DNA from: Chloroflexota bacterium
GTDB lineage: Bacteria; Chloroflexota; Dehalococcoidia; Lucifugimonadales; Lucifugimonadaceae
Reading direction: 5' to 3'
Assembly (NCBI GenBank): GCA_002717385.1
Contig: PBDR01000030.1
Location: forward strand, 1-64,000
DNA: 64,000 nt
Shown: one piece after another, positions 16,750 through 24,969 of the stretch
Layout of the letters: each line of letters opens with the position of its first letter
Position numbering within the stretch: the stretch's first letter is position 1
Notes under the pieces: generated by a model
The model's input: only the letters and a program-made list of their open reading frames with translations
The model's database searches: none
Told to the model about the DNA's origin: nothing
Translations under genes and position numbers: made by a program

Positions 16750-18144
16750 ATGTCAGCAAAAGAGACGCGAATTGAACGTGATTCTATGGGTGAAATGGAG
16801 GTTCCAATTTCTGCTTACTATGGAGCATCAACAATGCGAGCAGTACTAAATTTTCCTATAAGCATTTTGCGATTCTCCAGAGAATTTATTCAAGCTCTAG
16901 CGGTAATAAAAGGTTCAGCTGCTTCAACTAACATTGAATTAGGTATTCTTGATGCAAATATAGGTAATGCAATAAATCAAGCTGCTAAAGAAGTATCAGA
17001 AGGAAGATTTGATACTGAGTTCGTTTTGGACATTTTTCAGACAGGTTCAGGAACTTCAACCAATACAAATGCTAACGAAGTAATTGCAAATCGAGCTACT
17101 GAAATATTAGGTGGAGATCGAGGTGCACGACTTGTTCATCCAAATGACCATGTTAATCTGTGCCAATCATCCAATGATGTAATCCCCAGTGCAATACATA
17201 TAGCTGCAATAACATCAATACAAACTCAACTTATTCCTTCATTAACAGAATTAAAAACCCAGCTTCTAAAAAAATCAGAGGAATTTTGGCCAATAGTAAA
17301 AACTGGAAGAACTCATCTACAAGACGCCACTCCGATTAGACTTGGACAGGAATTTCTTGGGTATGCTGGACAAATAGAACGTGGAATTACAAGAGCTAAT
17401 CATGCTGTTAAAGAACTTTCAGAAATTGCACTGGGAGGAACTGCGGTTGGCACAGGAGTAAATTCTCACCCACAATTTTCTAACTTAACATGCGAAAAAA
17501 TCAGCTCCGCTTTAGATATATCAGTTCATGAAACTGACAATCATTTTCAAGCACAAAACACAATCGACTCCCTTGTAGAAGCAAGTGGATCATTACGAAC
17601 TATAGCTATAAGCATGAATAAAATAGCCAATGATATTCGATTCTTAGGTTCAGGACCCAGAGCTGGTCTAGCAGAAATAACTCTGCCTGAAGTGCAACCT
17701 GGAAGTTCAATCATGCCCGGAAAAGTAAATCCAGTTATTGCTGAATCGTTGATTCAAGTAGTTGCTCATGTAATAGGGAATGATAATACTATTATGTTAT
17801 CAGGACATGGTGGTTATTTTGAGCTCAATATGATGTTTCCAGTAGCTGCACATAATATACTTGAGTCCATTTTTCTGCTTGCTACATCTGCGAATAATTT
17901 TTCAGAACAGTGTGTGAAAGGAATACAAGCAACTGGACAAGGACCAGAAAGTGTCGAAAAGGGATTAATGTTAGGAACCGTATTAACTCCAGCAGTTGGA
18001 TATGATAAAGCCGCTTCAATTGCAAAAGAAGCAGCGGCTACAAATAGGACTATTCGAGAAGTAGCAAAAGAAACAACAGACTTATCAGATTCCGAAATAG
18101 ACAAACTTCTTAATGCAGAAAAAATGACTGAACCCGGGTTATAG
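16750..18144 (+). CDS. fumC: Class II fumarate hydratase (aspartase/fumarase superfamily)
   Basis: Converts fumarate and malate in the TCA cycle, 464 residues. The superfamily signature GSSIMPGKVNPV is at about 318-329; the MPGK form is fumarase-like, while aspartases usually have MPAK. TGSGTSTNTNANEVIANRA and VHPNDHVNLCQSSND match FumC regions that line the active site. The N-terminus (YYGASTMRAVLNFPIS) looks partly aspartase-like, so aspartate ammonia-lyase is the main alternative. A GGAGGGG ribosome binding site precedes the ATG. It is convergent with the thiamine operon. Confidence 0.85.
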   Translation: MSAKETRIERDSMGEMEVPISAYYGASTMRAVLNFPISILRFSREFIQALAVIKGSAASTNIELGILDANIGNAINQAAKEVSEGRFDTEFVLDIFQTGSGTSTNTNANEVIANRATEILGGDRGARLVHPNDHVNLCQSSNDVIPSAIHIAAITSIQTQLIPSLTELKTQLLKKSEEFWPIVKTGRTHLQDATPIRLGQEFLGYAGQIERGITRANHAVKELSEIALGGTAVGTGVNSHPQFSNLTCEKISSALDISVHETDNHFQAQNTIDSLVEASGSLRTIAISMNKIANDIRFLGSGPRAGLAEITLPEVQPGSSIMPGKVNPVIAESLIQVVAHVIGNDNTIMLSGHGGYFELNMMFPVAAHNILESIFLLATSANNFSEQCVKGIQATGQGPESVEKGLMLGTVLTPAVGYDKAASIAKEAAATNRTIREVAKETTDLSDSEIDKLLNAEKMTEPGL

Positions 18145-18149
18145 TTCTT

Positions 18150-18236
18150 AAATTACGAGATATTATCAATTTAAAGAGTTACCTACTGAGATTTTGGTGC
18201 CAAGATCCAAATTTAGTAATATCTCGTAATTTTATT
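18150..18236. terminator. Long-loop inverted repeat between fumC and the thiamine operon
   Basis: Perfect 16-bp arms (18150-18165 and 18217-18232) are separated by 51 bases. On the plus strand the second arm is followed by TTATTTTT, as in a terminator for fumC. On the minus strand the pattern ends in a weaker T run. The second arm lies within the C-terminal codons of the small minus-strand ORF. Confidence 0.55.
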
Positions 18237-18400
18237 TTTCTTCCAAGCATTTTCTCTTGATACCATTTATATCTTCTAGATAGATAAAAAGGATCAAACT
18301 TAACTATCAATAAAAACCGTATTAATCCTACTAAAGAATAAATTAAAAGAAACATCGATCCTATGAAGGAAACTCCGTAATTCAATATTCTCAAAATCAT
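18179..18400 (-). CDS. Small membrane-anchored protein coupled to ThiS, unknown function
   Basis: A 73-residue ORF with a hydrophobic segment at about residues 5-33, then a basic and aromatic tail (DPFYLSRRYKWYQEKMLG). Its ATG overlaps the stop of the thiS-like gene by four bases (ATGA), which supports a real coupled gene. Its 3' end overlaps the arm of a terminator-like inverted repeat. I do not recognise the family. It could instead be a spurious frame at the operon end. Confidence 0.5.
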   Translation of the reverse strand: MILRILNYGVSFIGSMFLLIYSLVGLIRFLLIVKFDPFYLSRRYKWYQEKMLGRKIKLRDITKFGSWHQNLSR

Positions 18401-18606
18401 CCACCACCCACTGGTTGAACAATATCCAGAACATCCCCATCATTTACAACAATTGAATCAAATTGTTCTTTGGCAACCACTTCTCCGTTATGAGCAATTG
18501 CTAAATGAGATAAATCTTCAATTCCTAAATAGTCCTTTAAAATATACATTAAATAAGTGTCTTCATCGAATATATGTATCTGAGCATTTATTCCAACTCT
18601 AATCAT
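18397..18606 (-). CDS. thiS: ThiS/MoaD-family sulfur-carrier protein
   Basis: A 69-residue ubiquitin-like sulfur carrier. VAKEQFDSIVVNDGDVLDIV and the C-terminal VQPVGGG match ThiS, in which the final glycine becomes a thiocarboxylate that donates sulfur to the thiazole of thiamine. The end is GGG rather than the usual GG. AGGA lies seven bases before the ATG. It is followed by a coupled small ORF and preceded by thiE and thiG, which identifies it as ThiS rather than MoaD. No ThiF-type activating enzyme is seen in the window. Confidence 0.88.
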   Translation of the reverse strand: MIRVGINAQIHIFDEDTYLMYILKDYLGIEDLSHLAIAHNGEVVAKEQFDSIVVNDGDVLDIVQPVGGG

Positions 18607-18615
18607 CCCGTATTC

Positions 18616-19257
18616 CTATTCAACCGTAAGTTTAGTATTATTTATTAGTTCTGATAGTATATGTGACTCGCCATAAGGATCACTGCTCCCCATTATGGCC
18701 GATATTACTGCTGCACCCATAGCTCCAGAATGAACAACGTCTGCAACATTATATTGATTAATACCACCAATAGCTATTACAGGAAGATCAATTACACTAC
18801 ATGTTCGTTGGATTTCCCCAATACCTATTCCAGCAAAATCTGGATGTGAACGACTCTGAAAAATTGTACCTAGCAATATCAAATCAGCACCGTCTCTTTG
18901 GGCTGTCAAAGCCTCTTCAGTACTATGAACAGACTTGCCAATCCATACATCAGTACCCACCATCATTCTTACCACATTCGTAGGAAGTCCAGTGCTTCCA
19001 AGTTGAACCCCATCAGCTTGACAAGCAATAGCTAAATCAACTCTGTCATTAATAAAAAATAATGCTTTATTTTTTGTTACCTCACGTATTTTCATGGCTA
19101 AGTCATACAATTTTGACGTTGATAAATTTCTTTCACGAAGATGAACCATGTTTACCCCACCATCAATTGCCATAGTTATTTGATCGATGACAGAAAGGGA
19201 TGAGTTAATAGAAGAATCCGTTATCACTGCTAAAAATTTGGTTGATTTGGAAATCAT
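18616..19257 (-). CDS. thiE: Thiamine-phosphate synthase
   Basis: Joins hydroxymethylpyrimidine diphosphate and thiazole phosphate to give thiamine phosphate. It is a 213-residue TIM barrel with MVHLRERNLS, FFINDRVDLAIACQADGVQL, a GTIFQSRSHPD loop and PVIAIGGINQYNV. These match ThiE; the related TenI aromatase is a possible alternative because the loop lacks the usual TPTK. It lies between thiG and thiS, with gaps of seven and nine bases. Confidence 0.88.
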   Translation of the reverse strand: MISKSTKFLAVITDSSINSSLSVIDQITMAIDGGVNMVHLRERNLSTSKLYDLAMKIREVTKNKALFFINDRVDLAIACQADGVQLGSTGLPTNVVRMMVGTDVWIGKSVHSTEEALTAQRDGADLILLGTIFQSRSHPDFAGIGIGEIQRTCSVIDLPVIAIGGINQYNVADVVHSGAMGAAVISAIMGSSDPYGESHILSELINNTKLTVE

Positions 19258-19264
19258 GATTCAC

Positions 19265-20047
19265 CTAATTAATTACCTGAGCAGTAGGGTCTTGAGGACT
19301 ACTAGGAGTTGCATAATCTTTCATGGGAATTCTTCCAGATAAAAAGGATTTGCGTCCTGCTTGAACAGCTAAATTAAACCCCTCTGCCATTAAACCAGGA
19401 TCATTTGCTTGAGCTATCGCAGTATTTACTAAGACAGCAGATGCTCCCATTTCTAAAGCCTGCGCCGCATCTGATGGAACCCCTAAACCTGCATCAATGA
19501 TCACTGGAACATTTGCCTGGGAAATAATTATTTCAATTTCTTCCTTAGTATGAATCCCCTTGCCTGATCCTATCGCTGATCCAAGAGGCATTACGGCAGA
19601 ACATCCAACATCTTGCAATCTTGATGCTAGTACAGGGTCTGCATGCATATACGGAAGAACAATAAATCCATCTTTTACCAAAATTTCAGCAGCTTGAAGA
19701 GTTCCTATAGGGTCAGGTAAAAGATATTTTGAGTCTGGAATCACTTCAAGTTTTACCAAGTTGGAATGAGTTATTTCTCTACCGAGTTTTGCTGCCAAAA
19801 CTGCCTCATCTGCTGTCTTGCTTCCAGCTGTATTTGGTAAAACTACAAATTTTTTCCAGTCAATAACATCTAAAATTGTCTTAACATTTGGGTTATCAAG
19901 AGGAAGTCGTTTAATAGCAACTGTGACAATTTCCGTTGCTGATCGATGTAATGCATCAATCATTTCCTGGTCAGTTCTATAGCGGCCAGTGCCAATGAGT
20001 AATCGAGATTTATACTCTTTTCCAGCAATTACTAAGGAATCAACCAT
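19265..20047 (-). CDS. thiG: Thiazole synthase
   Basis: Forms the thiazole phosphate of thiamine from deoxyxylulose phosphate, dehydroglycine and ThiS-thiocarboxylate, 260 residues. The Schiff-base lysine is K99 in NLVKLEVIPD. RLLIGTGRYRT, VLPNTAGSKTADEAV and VMPLGSAIGSGKGI are family signatures. AGAGGAG lies seven bases before the ATG. It is the first gene of thiG-thiE-thiS. The 180-base upstream region was checked for a TPP riboswitch and none of its conserved elements was seen. Confidence 0.96.
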   Translation of the reverse strand: MVDSLVIAGKEYKSRLLIGTGRYRTDQEMIDALHRSATEIVTVAIKRLPLDNPNVKTILDVIDWKKFVVLPNTAGSKTADEAVLAAKLGREITHSNLVKLEVIPDSKYLLPDPIGTLQAAEILVKDGFIVLPYMHADPVLASRLQDVGCSAVMPLGSAIGSGKGIHTKEEIEIIISQANVPVIIDAGLGVPSDAAQALEMGASAVLVNTAIAQANDPGLMAEGFNLAVQAGRKSFLSGRIPMKDYATPSSPQDPTAQVIN

Positions 20048-20228
20048 TAAATACTCCTCTAATTACTCGATGTATCAAAATTAATCCATTTATCTTCGCA
20101 TCCTATAGAGAAAAAGGATTTGAATCAATATACTTGTCACCTAAGATTGTTCCTGTCAGACTTTATATTACATGTCATAATTAAATTTCCACAAGAAATC
20201 CAATGAAATGTAGATTGAGAAAGAAAAA

Positions 20229-20879
20229 ATGAAATTTCCAAATGCAATAGTTTTTGATTTCGATGGGGTTATCCTTGAATCGACCGAAATTAAAACCCAA
20301 GCTTTTGTAGATATCTTTTCGGACGAAACAGATCACCTTGATTCAATCATTAGACATCATTTAGAGAACATGGGAATTTCTCGACATGAAAAATTTCGTT
20401 ATATCTATAAAAACATTCTTAAGAGGGAATTAACACAAGATCATTCTGAAAAACTTGCTCAAATGTTTGCACTATCTGTATGGAAAAATATATTGGATTG
20501 CCCAGAAGTTCCAGGAATAATAGATTTTCTTAAGATGCATTCTAAAAATTGTTTGTTTTTTATTGCCTCTGGAACCCCTGAAGAGGAACTAAAAGAGGTT
20601 GTTAAACAAAGACGCTTAGATAATTATTTTGTTGGAGTATATGGATCTCCAAGATTAAAACCAGAAATAATTCACGATATTGTACAAAAATGGAATTTAA
20701 AAATAAATGAAATGCTTTTTATTGGTGATGCTCTAACTGATCTTAATGCAGCAAGAGAATGCAACATATCATTCGTAGGAAGAATAGCTCCCACTGGAAA
20801 CAATTTTACGAATGAAGATGTAATAACTATAGATGATTTTCGTGAACTTCCCAGTTTTCTTAACAGTTCTGCATCTTGA
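20229..20879 (+). CDS. HAD-superfamily hydrolase
   Basis: A 216-residue phosphatase-type HAD protein. Nucleophile motif FDFDGV has D10 and D12. FIASGTPEEEL provides motif II, KPEIIHDI the motif III lysine and FIGDALTDLNAA motif IV. A helical cap is inserted between motifs I and II, as in the phosphoglycolate-phosphatase group. It is the first gene of the polysaccharide locus, so a sugar-phosphate substrate such as a nonulosonate 9-phosphate is plausible but not shown. Confidence 0.85.
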   Translation: MKFPNAIVFDFDGVILESTEIKTQAFVDIFSDETDHLDSIIRHHLENMGISRHEKFRYIYKNILKRELTQDHSEKLAQMFALSVWKNILDCPEVPGIIDFLKMHSKNCLFFIASGTPEEELKEVVKQRRLDNYFVGVYGSPRLKPEIIHDIVQKWNLKINEMLFIGDALTDLNAARECNISFVGRIAPTGNNFTNEDVITIDDFRELPSFLNSSAS

Positions 20880-20955
20880 AACCTAATATAGCTAATGCTA
20901 AGCTTGTCTAATATTCGTTTAAAGTTAAAACCATAACTCATTGTGAGGTGAACCA

Positions 20956-21249
20956 ATGCAAAAAATCCGAGTGCTTTCTTTCGACCAATCAGACTTTGTG
21001 CATTCTGATGAAACAGTCGAATTAGACCATATTTCATCTCGAACAAAATACACTCTTTTAGTAAAGGATCTAAACAATAATTCCAATGGACCCGGTACAA
21101 CTGGAATAATGATTCCTTTGGATAATCTGCAAGATATTGATATCGGAAATGGTTATTTATCTCTCATTCTATCCAATGATTCAGAGTCACAACAATCATC
21201 AGTTATCCTTAATCTCTCTGAATACATAGAACAGTATAAAAACAAATAA
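20956..21249 (+). CDS. Small protein of unknown function
   Basis: A 97-residue soluble protein with no membrane segment. It appears beta-rich (TKYTLLVKDL, GYLSLILSNDS) and ends in a helical basic tail. GAGGTG lies seven bases before the ATG, which supports translation. It sits between the HAD gene and the first aminotransferase. No family is recognised. Confidence 0.65.
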   Translation: MQKIRVLSFDQSDFVHSDETVELDHISSRTKYTLLVKDLNNNSNGPGTTGIMIPLDNLQDIDIGNGYLSLILSNDSESQQSSVILNLSEYIEQYKNK

Positions 21250-21284
21250 CAAATTACCATCATTTGAAACTGAGGAGTAAAAAG

Positions 21285-22412
21285 ATGTCATCCAATATAA
21301 ATGTTCCACCGGTACGAGTCGTTTTTGATGAGGACGACAGAAAAAATATTCTAAGTGAAATTGACGCAGTCCTTCAAAGTGGAATGGTAGCTGCAAGCAC
21401 AAAAGTTAAGGAATTTGAGGAATTTTGGGCCGAATATTGTGGTTCGAAACATGCCATAGCTTGTTCTAATGGTGGAGCTGCTCTTGAAGTACTGATGAAA
21501 GCAATGGATATCAAAGGCAAGGATGTATTGGTTCCGACAAATACATTTGTCGCTACCGTAAACGCAGTTATTTTTGCTGGAGGCAATCCAATATTCCTTG
21601 ATCTCGATCCAAACACAATGTGTGTCACATTGGAAGAAATAAAAAATAAAAAAACTGAATCAACTGTTGGAGTGCTTCCGGTTCATATAGGAGGAATTAT
21701 TTCCCCCGAAATGGAAAATATTTCATCCTGGTGCAAAGAAAACAACTTGTGGCTTATAGAGGATGCTGCCCATGCTCACGGATCAGAATTTAATGGAAAA
21801 CGTGCAGGTCAATTTGGACTTGCAGCAGCATATTCGTTTTTTGCAACAAAGGTAATTACTGCAGCTGAAGGGGGAATGATCGTATGTGATGACGATGGTC
21901 TTGCAGAAGCATGCAGAGGTTTAAGAGATTATGGTAAACGATCTCAATGGGAAACGGTTCATACATATTTGAGCTCTAATTATAGAATGAACGAAGTTAC
22001 TGCAGTAATCGGTCATTATCAAGCAAAAAAATTAGATTCATTTCTGCAAGATAGAGACACTGTGGCTGACGAATACAAAAAACACTTGTCTGGCAAAATC
22101 GATCTTATAATGCCATCAGGACGATCAAGCTGGTACAAATTTATGGCTCTTCCTGAAATAGGAATTAGTCAAGACGATATTAGAACAAAATTAAAAGCGC
22201 GCAGTATAAGTCTAGCCGGAGGTGTTTACGATATTCCTGTGCACCTACAACCTGTATTTCAAGAAATGGGATCAGTCCCATCTTTACCGTTATCCGAGGA
22301 TATATGCCCAAGACATATTTGCCTCCCAATATGGGTTGGAATGAGCAACGAACAGGTTGAGCATGTCATATCAAGTCTCATCGAAGTTCTAGAAGAATTA
22401 AAAACAGGTTAA
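21285..22412 (+). CDS. DegT/DnrJ/EryC1 sugar aminotransferase
   Basis: A PLP-dependent transaminase acting on a keto-sugar nucleotide, 375 residues. The Schiff-base lysine is K189 in SFFATKVITAAEGG, and D160 in EDAAHAHGSE contacts the PLP pyridine nitrogen. The substrate-side loop RDYGKRSQWE is present. AGGAG at 21273-21277 supports the ATG at 21285 over an earlier TTG. The stop is seven bases before a NeuB-like gene, so the amino-sugar product may feed nonulosonate synthesis. Confidence 0.92.
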   Translation: MSSNINVPPVRVVFDEDDRKNILSEIDAVLQSGMVAASTKVKEFEEFWAEYCGSKHAIACSNGGAALEVLMKAMDIKGKDVLVPTNTFVATVNAVIFAGGNPIFLDLDPNTMCVTLEEIKNKKTESTVGVLPVHIGGIISPEMENISSWCKENNLWLIEDAAHAHGSEFNGKRAGQFGLAAAYSFFATKVITAAEGGMIVCDDDGLAEACRGLRDYGKRSQWETVHTYLSSNYRMNEVTAVIGHYQAKKLDSFLQDRDTVADEYKKHLSGKIDLIMPSGRSSWYKFMALPEIGISQDDIRTKLKARSISLAGGVYDIPVHLQPVFQEMGSVPSLPLSEDICPRHICLPIWVGMSNEQVEHVISSLIEVLEELKTG

Positions 22413-22419
22413 AACTTAA

Positions 22420-23238
22420 ATGTCAAATAAAACAATAGTAATAGCTGAAGCTGGTGAAAACCACTGTGGAAACATACAACTTGCATATGATTTAATTGAC
22501 ATGTCGGCTCGGGCAGGATGTGACTATGTTAAATTTCAACTCTATGATGCTGCAAAAGCATCCTCCTCTGATCCAGAAAAAGAATGGTTCAAGAAGGTAG
22601 AAGTTTCTGATGCAATGTGGAACGATTTAATCGATTACTCAAAAAAAGCTGGCATCCTACCATTAGCAACACCATGGGATAAGGAAAAAGCTGAAGTTAT
22701 TCTCAAATCCGGTGCAACAGCCATTAAAATTGCCTCATTTCATATTGTTGACCTTGAATTGTTACAATTCGTAAATGCTAATTTCAATAGAGTATTTTTA
22801 TCAACAGGAATGTCCTCGATTAATGAAATTGAAAGAGCTGTTGAAGCTTTAAAAGATGTCAAAGAACTATTCGTGCTTCATTGCGTATCTGAGTATCCTC
22901 TTCCACCTGAAAACGTGAATTTAAATATCATTTCAACATTACAGAATAAATTTCCAAATGTATCTGGTATAGGGTATTCAGACCATACCATCGGGATATT
23001 TGCTCCAGTTTTGGCAGTTTCTATGGGAGCTAAAGTAATCGAAAAACATATTACTACTGATAAAAATTTAGAAGGAACTGACCATATTTTATCTGCAGAT
23101 GGAACCGAATTACCAGAAATGGTACGTCAAATACGATTGGCTGAAACCATGCTCGGTACAAACGAAAAACAACTCACAGCTTCTGAAAAAGAAAATCAGG
23201 AGTTTCTCCGAGAGCGTTTTCATAATGTGCCTACCTAG
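22420..23238 (+). CDS. NeuB-family nonulosonate synthase lacking the SAF domain
   Basis: A sialic-acid-synthase-type enzyme that condenses phosphoenolpyruvate with a six-carbon sugar, 272 residues. The TIM barrel begins IVIAEAGENHCGN. FQLYDAAKA, LSTGMSSINEIE, LHCVSEYPLPPENVN, GYSDHTIG and VIEKHITTDKNLEGTDH are in family order. Typical NeuB proteins have about 340 residues with a C-terminal antifreeze-like (SAF) domain; here it is absent. A second, full-length NeuB lies at 29893. Product unknown (sialic, legionaminic, pseudaminic or new). Confidence 0.88.
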   Translation: MSNKTIVIAEAGENHCGNIQLAYDLIDMSARAGCDYVKFQLYDAAKASSSDPEKEWFKKVEVSDAMWNDLIDYSKKAGILPLATPWDKEKAEVILKSGATAIKIASFHIVDLELLQFVNANFNRVFLSTGMSSINEIERAVEALKDVKELFVLHCVSEYPLPPENVNLNIISTLQNKFPNVSGIGYSDHTIGIFAPVLAVSMGAKVIEKHITTDKNLEGTDHILSADGTELPEMVRQIRLAETMLGTNEKQLTASEKENQEFLRERFHNVPT

Positions 23239-23269
23239 TAAAGAAATCAAAGAGTTTTGCAAGTGAGAA

Positions 23270-23983
23270 ATGATTAGTGTAATTATATGCACATACAATT
23301 ATGGACATTACTTGGATAGATGTTTACCAAGCATAATTAATCAATCCATCAACAACGATAATTTCGAAATTATCGTTGTTGATGATGGTTCTGAAGATAA
23401 TACAAGAAAAGTACTTCAGAATTATACAAGCCAAATAAAAATCTTAACTCATCAAAAAAATTTTGGATTAGGAATATCGAGTAATACTGGTATCCTCAAT
23501 TCTTCAGGAGAATATTTTATTAGAGTTGATGCTGACGATGAACTCCTACCTGGTGCTCTTCAAAATTTATCATTGTCACTCAATGATAATTCTATGGCTG
23601 CATTAGCATATGGTGATAGAATTAATTGTGATACTGAGGGAATAACTAAAAAGTTTAAGCATACACATGAAATGAATATTTACGATATAATTGCTCCTGG
23701 GGTTATGTTCCGCACAGCAAGAGTCATTGAAGTTGGACTATACAACAATGTCTACTGGGAAGAACATGATTTGATGGTACGACTATTGAAATATTGGCCA
23801 GCAATTTATCTTCCAGAAAATGTATATAAATACTATATTCATGGAAATAATATGACTTCAAACCCTGTTGCAAGAATTGAGGGCTGGAAAGCTTTAATTA
23901 ATTCTTGGGGAATCGCAGAACTAAGAAAATGGGGACATGAGGACGAAATGGAATCAGTCTATAAACAAATGATGATGGAGTAG
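23270..23983 (+). CDS. Family 2 glycosyltransferase
   Basis: A 237-residue inverting GT-A glycosyltransferase. It starts MISVIICTYNYGHYLDRCL, with IIVVDDGSEDNT binding the nucleotide, the metal motif VDADDE at about residues 86-91, and a WEEHDLMVRLLKY acceptor-side segment. It is cytoplasmic or membrane-peripheral with no obvious membrane segment. The codons for residues 27-38 form a 38-bp perfect palindrome. It probably adds a sugar to the repeat unit. Confidence 0.9.
   Translation: MISVIICTYNYGHYLDRCLPSIINQSINNDNFEIIVVDDGSEDNTRKVLQNYTSQIKILTHQKNFGLGISSNTGILNSSGEYFIRVDADDELLPGALQNLSLSLNDNSMAALAYGDRINCDTEGITKKFKHTHEMNIYDIIAPGVMFRTARVIEVGLYNNVYWEEHDLMVRLLKYWPAIYLPENVYKYYIHGNNMTSNPVARIEGWKALINSWGIAELRKWGHEDEMESVYKQMMME
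23347..23384. repeat. 38-bp perfect palindrome inside a glycosyltransferase gene
   Basis: The arms 23347-23365 and 23366-23384 are exact reverse complements with no loop. The right arm encodes the conserved EIIVVDDG core of the GT2 fold and the left arm encodes the variable Ile-Asn-Asn-Asp-Asn stretch just before it. Confidence 0.97.
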
Positions 23984-23991
23984 TGAAATAT

Positions 23992-24942
23992 ATGAACATA
24001 ACGGTAACAGGTGGAAGTGGATTCATAGGTAGTCATGTAATTGACGCACTTAGAAATGAAGGGCATTCGGTAACCAATATAGATATGGTTGATAGAGGAA
24101 ATGCTGACACCTTTGAAAAAGCAGACATTAGAGATGTTGATCAAATAACTGAGGTGCTTACAAGAAACAAAATTGAAGCAGTTTTTAATCTTGCTGCTGT
24201 TGCAAATGCTAGGCAAGCATTGGACGATCCTATTACTGCAGTAGACATGAATATCAAGGGGGCAGCTGTTGTTCTTGAAGCAGCTAGGCGTGCAAGTGTA
24301 CAACGAGTTGTAATGGCAAGTACTGTATGGTATTTCAACGCTGTTGATCGAAGTATTCCTGAAAACCATACGGGGCCTAAAATACTTGATGAAACCTCTC
24401 AGATATTACCTGAAGGGGGCGGACACATTTATACAACATCGAAAATTGCTGCTGAGCTTTTGTGTCATGATTTTCAAAAACTATATGGACAAGAATTCAC
24501 AATTCTCCGTTTTGGAATACCTTATGGGCCTAGAATGTGGCCGGGATTAGCTCTTCGTGCGTTTATGGATAACGTGTTTTCTGATAAGCCCATACAAATA
24601 TTCGGGGACGGGAGTGCTTTAAGACGCTTTGTCTATGTTGAAGACATAGCCAAAGCACATTGTTTAGCATTATCAGATGCTGCAATTAATCAAACATATA
24701 ACCTTGAAGGTGAACGAGACGTCACAATAAAAGAACTTGCGGAAACAGTTACCAAACATGCAGGAAAAGGAACGATTGAGTATGTCATCGATGCCTCAAG
24801 ACGTGGTGAGCTTGTGATGGATAGTATTGAGATTTCGAACGCTAAAGCTGAACGTGATTTAGGTTGGAAACCAGAAACACAGCTTGACGAAGGGGTAAGA
24901 AGGGCCGTGAACTGGTATCAAAGTGAAGTGCTTAAACAATAA
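23992..24942 (+). CDS. NAD-dependent sugar epimerase/dehydratase (extended SDR)
   Basis: A 316-residue Rossmann enzyme. NAD motif TGGSGFIGSH is near residue 6, AVFNLAAVANARQAL follows, and the active-site Y-x3-K is in IYTTSKIAAE. LRFGIPYGPRMWPG and FVYVEDIAKAH are in the substrate domain. An ATG at 23992 is preferred over a GTG at 23983 that overlaps the previous stop and is too close to GGAG. It closely resembles the epimerase at 28939, suggesting duplication. Substrate unknown. Confidence 0.88.
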   Translation: MNITVTGGSGFIGSHVIDALRNEGHSVTNIDMVDRGNADTFEKADIRDVDQITEVLTRNKIEAVFNLAAVANARQALDDPITAVDMNIKGAAVVLEAARRASVQRVVMASTVWYFNAVDRSIPENHTGPKILDETSQILPEGGGHIYTTSKIAAELLCHDFQKLYGQEFTILRFGIPYGPRMWPGLALRAFMDNVFSDKPIQIFGDGSALRRFVYVEDIAKAHCLALSDAAINQTYNLEGERDVTIKELAETVTKHAGKGTIEYVIDASRRGELVMDSIEISNAKAERDLGWKPETQLDEGVRRAVNWYQSEVLKQ

Positions 24943-24969
24943 TTTTTCTTTAACCAAAACAGAGGTCGC

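Noticed and set aside
20048-20228. Possible TPP riboswitch upstream of thiG
   Set aside because: The conserved CUGAGA and ACCUGAUCUGG-type elements were not found on the minus strand in this 181-base region.
20672-21100. 142-codon open frame on the minus strand
   Set aside because: It lies opposite the HAD gene and the 97-residue gene, has no ribosome binding site and no recognisable family.
23959-24369. 136-codon open frame on the minus strand
   Set aside because: It lies opposite the end of the GT2 gene and a well-supported epimerase, and is Cys/Ser-rich without any family pattern.
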